This document shows, piece by piece, positions 60,595 through 64,000 of a stretch of 64,000 nt of DNA (position 1 is the stretch's first letter; each line of letters begins with the position of its first letter). Both the position numbers and the translations under genes were made by a program. A model generated the notes under the pieces. That model was not told the DNA's origin. It worked only from the letters and a program-made list of their open reading frames with translations, and made no database searches. Origin of the DNA: Paludibacter sp. (GTDB taxonomy: Bacteria > Bacteroidota > Bacteroidia > Bacteroidales > Paludibacteraceae); assembly GCA_028692715.1 (NCBI GenBank), contig JAQUWU010000002.1, positions 87,437 to 151,436 on the forward strand, in the 5' to 3' direction.

Positions 60595-62709
60595 TCAATA
60601 AAAATTCATTCTGTTATCAACAACATTAGCATTATCTTTCATGTCTTGAACTATTGAATATGACAATGAATAACTCAATCTGCTGTTAAGTTGCATAATT
60701 TCCATTTTAGCATCGAATGGTTGTGGGTTTACCTGTTTGTTCGAAGTGCTAATTACAAAAACCCCGGCATTCCCTTTTATGGGTGCAGAAACTTTGTTTA
60801 ATGCAATAACCGAAGATTTTCCAATAACTGCCGGTTCAAATCCGGCTATGCCAAATTGATACGAACCGAAATTTACTCCTTCGGCTACTTTTATCGAATC
60901 ATTTAATGATGCTGCAAGTCCTTCCAATGTTGGAGTCTTCGTTAATTGTTCAGCTAAATTCTTAATCATTAATTCAGCTTTTTTATCTTTAATGATTTCA
61001 GCTTTCAACATATCCGAAACTTTTTCAACAGCGCTGTATCCTTTTTCGTTTACAGCATTAGTCATTGCAATAACGAATTGAGTTCCACAGTCGAAAACAT
61101 CAGAAACATCTCCTTTTTCGCTTTTGAAAGCCCAACGTATAATTTGACGTGATTGAGGAATGTCGGCAATTTTCTCGGCAGTTTTCAACACGGTAGTTGC
61201 AGGACGTACAATGTAGCCTTTTTCTTTTGCTTTGCTTTCAAATTTATCAGCACTTAGTTCGGCTGCAAATTCTTTTGCATCGTTATATATTCTGCTATAT
61301 GTTTTACTGCTAGGAATAACTTTTCTTTCTAAGATAGCAAGTTTTACTTTTCTGCGAGCCGCTGTTTTATCCATTACCTGCATAATTTGAACGCCTTGAG
61401 TATTTTTTATTGTAAATACTTCATTTACTTTTTTGCTGAAAGCAGCGGTTGTAATGTCCTTATCTACTCCCTGAGCGTCATCTTGTATCCAGCCAATTTC
61501 ACCACCATTTGCAGCTGTTTGTTCTACCGCCGAAAATTGTTTTGCCAATGCAGCAAAGTCAGCTCCTTTATTTATTGCATTTACAATACTGTCAGTTTTA
61601 GCTTCATCTTTTGCCAGAAGAAAAATGTGGCGAAGTTTTACTGAGTCGGACTGCATAATGCCCGATTCCATAATACGTGCCATTGTATAGGTATTATTTT
61701 CAAAAACAGGACCCATTGCATCGCCTGATTTACCTCCGAATGCGAAATCTTTCAAATTAAAAGGAACTGTTATTTCTGAATAATTTCTACCATCGTACAT
61801 GATATCAGAATTTGAATTAACTAAACCAGCTACATCGTCGGTAGTTTTAAATTCATCAGTTAAACCATTAATCCATTTTTCAGCTTCCTGATAATCTTCC
61901 GGTAGAGGTTTAATATCGAAAGCAACATAATTTAAATCGCAATTTGCTTCTTGTTTAAATTGCTCTTTTTCTTTATTATAACGATCTTTGATGTCACTAC
62001 TGCTTACTTTTATCAACGAGTCAGAAACCATATAGTAGGGTTGTACAACATAAGCAACATCTACGCTTGTTTTTTTGCTGTCAAAACTCATTTTTGCTTC
62101 CAGACTGTTTGCTGTAACTGTCTTTGAAATAAGTGCGTTGTATTTTTCCTGTAAAATATTTGTTTTTACTGTTTTTTCCCAGAACATCCAATAACTTTTT
62201 GCTTGTGCAATTTGTTGTCTCATTTCTTCATTTGCAGGAGTTTGATCCAGACTATTTAAAAACTGAACTAGTTGTGAACGGCTAAATTGTCCATCCTTGC
62301 CCATAAAAGCACGACGTTGTGTAATTAGCGGGTGAATATTTTTTCCGATTAAACGATCAGAAAGTTCATCTGCACTAACAGCCAGACCTATTTTCTTAGC
62401 TTCAGCGTTCAAAATTTTCTCATTTACCATGGCTTCCCATACTGAAGTACGAAGTTGAGAGCTAATTTCTTCTCCTAAATCCGTTTTTCCAGTTTCAATT
62501 TTGTACACTTCTGTCATTTGATCAATAGCAGCTTGATATTCTTTTATGTTGATATCTTCACCGGCAATTTCCGCAACTATTTCGCGCGATTGATTAAAGT
62601 AGGATGATCCTGAATTCAGGAAATCGCCTACAATAAAGGCTAATAATGCAAGTCCCACTACTACTACCAGTAAAACCCCTTTACTTCTGATTTTTTCTAA
62701 TGTTGCCAT
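60595..62709 (-). CDS. PpiD/SurA-type membrane-anchored peptidyl-prolyl isomerase
   Basis: 704 residues with one N-terminal transmembrane segment (VLLVVVVGLALLAFIVGDF) that leaves the rest in the periplasm. A SurA-N-like region (MTEVYKIETGKTDLGEE ... VNEKILNAEAKKIGL) is followed by a parvulin domain at about 345-450 (KLRHIFLLAKDEAKTDSIVNAI, GGEIGWIQDDAQG). A helical region extends to the C-terminus. Its role is folding of outer-membrane and secreted proteins. Confidence 0.9.
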   Translation of the reverse strand: MATLEKIRSKGVLLVVVVGLALLAFIVGDFLNSGSSYFNQSREIVAEIAGEDINIKEYQAAIDQMTEVYKIETGKTDLGEEISSQLRTSVWEAMVNEKILNAEAKKIGLAVSADELSDRLIGKNIHPLITQRRAFMGKDGQFSRSQLVQFLNSLDQTPANEEMRQQIAQAKSYWMFWEKTVKTNILQEKYNALISKTVTANSLEAKMSFDSKKTSVDVAYVVQPYYMVSDSLIKVSSSDIKDRYNKEKEQFKQEANCDLNYVAFDIKPLPEDYQEAEKWINGLTDEFKTTDDVAGLVNSNSDIMYDGRNYSEITVPFNLKDFAFGGKSGDAMGPVFENNTYTMARIMESGIMQSDSVKLRHIFLLAKDEAKTDSIVNAINKGADFAALAKQFSAVEQTAANGGEIGWIQDDAQGVDKDITTAAFSKKVNEVFTIKNTQGVQIMQVMDKTAARRKVKLAILERKVIPSSKTYSRIYNDAKEFAAELSADKFESKAKEKGYIVRPATTVLKTAEKIADIPQSRQIIRWAFKSEKGDVSDVFDCGTQFVIAMTNAVNEKGYSAVEKVSDMLKAEIIKDKKAELMIKNLAEQLTKTPTLEGLAASLNDSIKVAEGVNFGSYQFGIAGFEPAVIGKSSVIALNKVSAPIKGNAGVFVISTSNKQVNPQPFDAKMEIMQLNSRLSYSLSYSIVQDMKDNANVVDNRMNFY

Positions 62710-62907
62710 TTTTAAATATTAATTTGTATGTTTTTTTTGTTTAATTTTATGCTAAATTTGAGGGCACGAATATACAAAAAAAAAGTGTATGCTTAATCAA
62801 ATTCTGTAAATTTTCAATTTTTTTGTCAGTATATGGTTTTCATTCTTTAGAAATTAAGCACTGATGCGACTTATTTTCCGGTTTTTATTGTTTTAAAATT
62901 GAATGTT

Positions 62908-64000
62908 CTATTTTGATGTAACAAATCGAACTAACTCAATTCTGTTATTTGTCACTTTCGTACATTTTATTGTAAACTGATCAATACGTATAATTTCGTT
63001 TACCTTTGGAAAATGTTGATGATTATGCAAAATAAAACCGGCAATCGTTTCATAAGCATCGGATTCAGGAATCTCCAGGTTGAACCGAGAGTTGACATTC
63101 TTTATTTCTAGTCTCCCTGAAAAAATAAATTCATTTTCGGCAGTTTGTTCAGCAAGATAATCACGGTTGTCGTGTTCATCTTCTATTTCACCGAAAATTT
63201 CTTCCATAATGTCTTCTAAGGTGATAATACCGGCCGTTCCTCCAAATTCATCAACGACTACTGCAATACTCTTCTTTTGAAGCATAAATAGTTTCATGAG
63301 TTTTTGAGCTGCCATGTTTTCAGGCACAATGGGAATCTGGTTGATCTGTTTTTTCCAGTCCATTTGATGCTCAAACATTTCAGAGGAATGAATGTATCCG
63401 ATAATATTGTCAATATTGTCTTTATAAATAGGAATTTTAGAAAACCCGGTCTCAATAAATGTTTGTTTCAGAGTCTCAACATTGGTATTGTATTCAAGAG
63501 CGATAATTTCGGTGCGTGGTACACAGCAATCTCTTAGTTTTACTTTTGAGAAGTCAAGTGCATTCTGAAAAATTTTCACTTCATTTTCAAGTTCCTTTTC
63601 ACTTTCTTGATTTTCAAAGCTTTCCTGAAGAAGGTAATTCAAATCGATACGTGAAAAAACATTTTCTTGTGCTGTTTCACTTATTTTTACTCTGAAAGAT
63701 TTTAAAATCAATAAAGAAATCCATGTGCTAAAACGCGAAATAGGATAGAGGAAAATATAGAAGAATAAAAGTAACCATGAAAATACACGCAACCACAAGT
63801 TGGGATTAATTCTGAAAATTGTTTTTGGTAAAAATTCACCGGTAAACAAAACCAGTATAGTTGCAAGAATAGTTTGTAAGAAAGTCATTAAAAACTGATT
63901 CTGGATAGGAGCAAGGATGGGAGTCAGAATTTTAGCCATCAGTAAACCGTAAATAACCAAACTCACGTTGTTACCAACGAGCATAGTGGAAATGTATTGC
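62908..64000 (-). CDS. CorC/HlyC-family CBS-domain membrane protein (GldE-like), 5' end missing
   Basis: The frame is open to the right edge (QYISTMLVGNNVSLVIYG), so the start lies outside and ATG 63984 is internal. Visible domains in order: DUF21 transmembrane part (about 1-105 of the fragment), a pair of CBS domains (CVPRTEIIALEYNTNVETLKQTFIE and VPENMAAQKLMKLFMLQKKSIAVVVDEFGGTAGIITLEDIMEEIFG), and a CorC/HlyC C-terminal domain. GldE of gliding bacteria has this arrangement; CorC-like magnesium efflux is the other option. Confidence 0.88.
   Translation of the reverse strand, partial: QYISTMLVGNNVSLVIYGLLMAKILTPILAPIQNQFLMTFLQTILATILVLFTGEFLPKTIFRINPNLWLRVFSWLLLFFYIFLYPISRFSTWISLLILKSFRVKISETAQENVFSRIDLNYLLQESFENQESEKELENEVKIFQNALDFSKVKLRDCCVPRTEIIALEYNTNVETLKQTFIETGFSKIPIYKDNIDNIIGYIHSSEMFEHQMDWKKQINQIPIVPENMAAQKLMKLFMLQKKSIAVVVDEFGGTAGIITLEDIMEEIFGEIEDEHDNRDYLAEQTAENEFIFSGRLEIKNVNSRFNLEIPESDAYETIAGFILHNHQHFPKVNEIIRIDQFTIKCTKVTNNRIELVRFVTSK

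Overview
The window is low-GC chromosomal DNA from a member of the Bacteroidetes, most likely order Bacteroidales; a Paludibacter-like genus is my guess from gene content, not a search. Support: a SusC/SusD starch locus, three proteins with type IX secretion (T9SS) C-terminal sorting domains, PorW/SprE and PorX homologues, a Bacteroidetes-type glutaminyl cyclase, an RRM RNA-binding protein, a histone-H1-like protein, and repeated -7 boxes of the form TAnnTTTG typical of Bacteroidetes sigma-ABfr promoters.

Layout. 1-5300: end of a DUF5020 gene, glutaminyl cyclase, proB, an unknown secreted protein, proA and an RRM protein. 5300-11900: CPBP membrane protease, a small anchored protein, then porW/sprE and porX as a tight pair. 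11825-12300: a GxxExxY gene between 18-bp perfect inverted repeats. 12300-16800: arginine genes (N-succinylornithine-type argF, argB, an argE-type M20 deacylase) with apt and an esterase interspersed. Palindromic repeats have invaded this segment and even encode part of the ArgB N-terminus. 16800-23500: galE and a sugar nucleotidyltransferase, a DUF5715 peptidase-like protein, tRNA-Lys, histone-like protein, a 264-bp repeat, der, and a tRNA-Val array in which two intact copies alternate with degenerate ones and a GIY-YIG gene. 23500-30100: secreted glycoside hydrolase, radA, 1.1 kb of repeats, MATE transporter.

30100-50000 is a two-armed starch/maltodextrin locus. The leftward arm is susC-susD-susE/F and a T9SS-exported GH13 amylase. 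The rightward arm is a LacI-family regulator, an MFS sugar transporter, a truncated GH65 phosphorylase, a SusA-like GH13 enzyme, a DUF4153 membrane protein and a GH13 lipoprotein. The susC and amylase promoters each carry a LacI-type operator exactly 55 bp from an identical -7 octamer, so they are probably controlled together. 50000-64000: a DUF4375 protein, a small ABC module whose ATPase is frameshifted, a T9SS-exported SGNH esterase, a pdxA/DUF4837/amidase/rlmN operon, a PpiD-type foldase and a CorC/HlyC (GldE-like) protein running off the right edge.

How the genes fit together: glutaminyl cyclase, PorW and PorX are linked to T9SS function, and three surface enzymes here carry its sorting domain. 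The sus arm captures and imports starch oligosaccharides, which the SusA-like enzyme and the MFS transporter would process and move inward. The most unusual non-coding content is a dense set of small inverted-repeat elements. One pair appears to be an ORF-carrying element and its ORF-less relative. Another recurring hairpin appears both in 264-bp repeats and inside the degenerate tRNAs.
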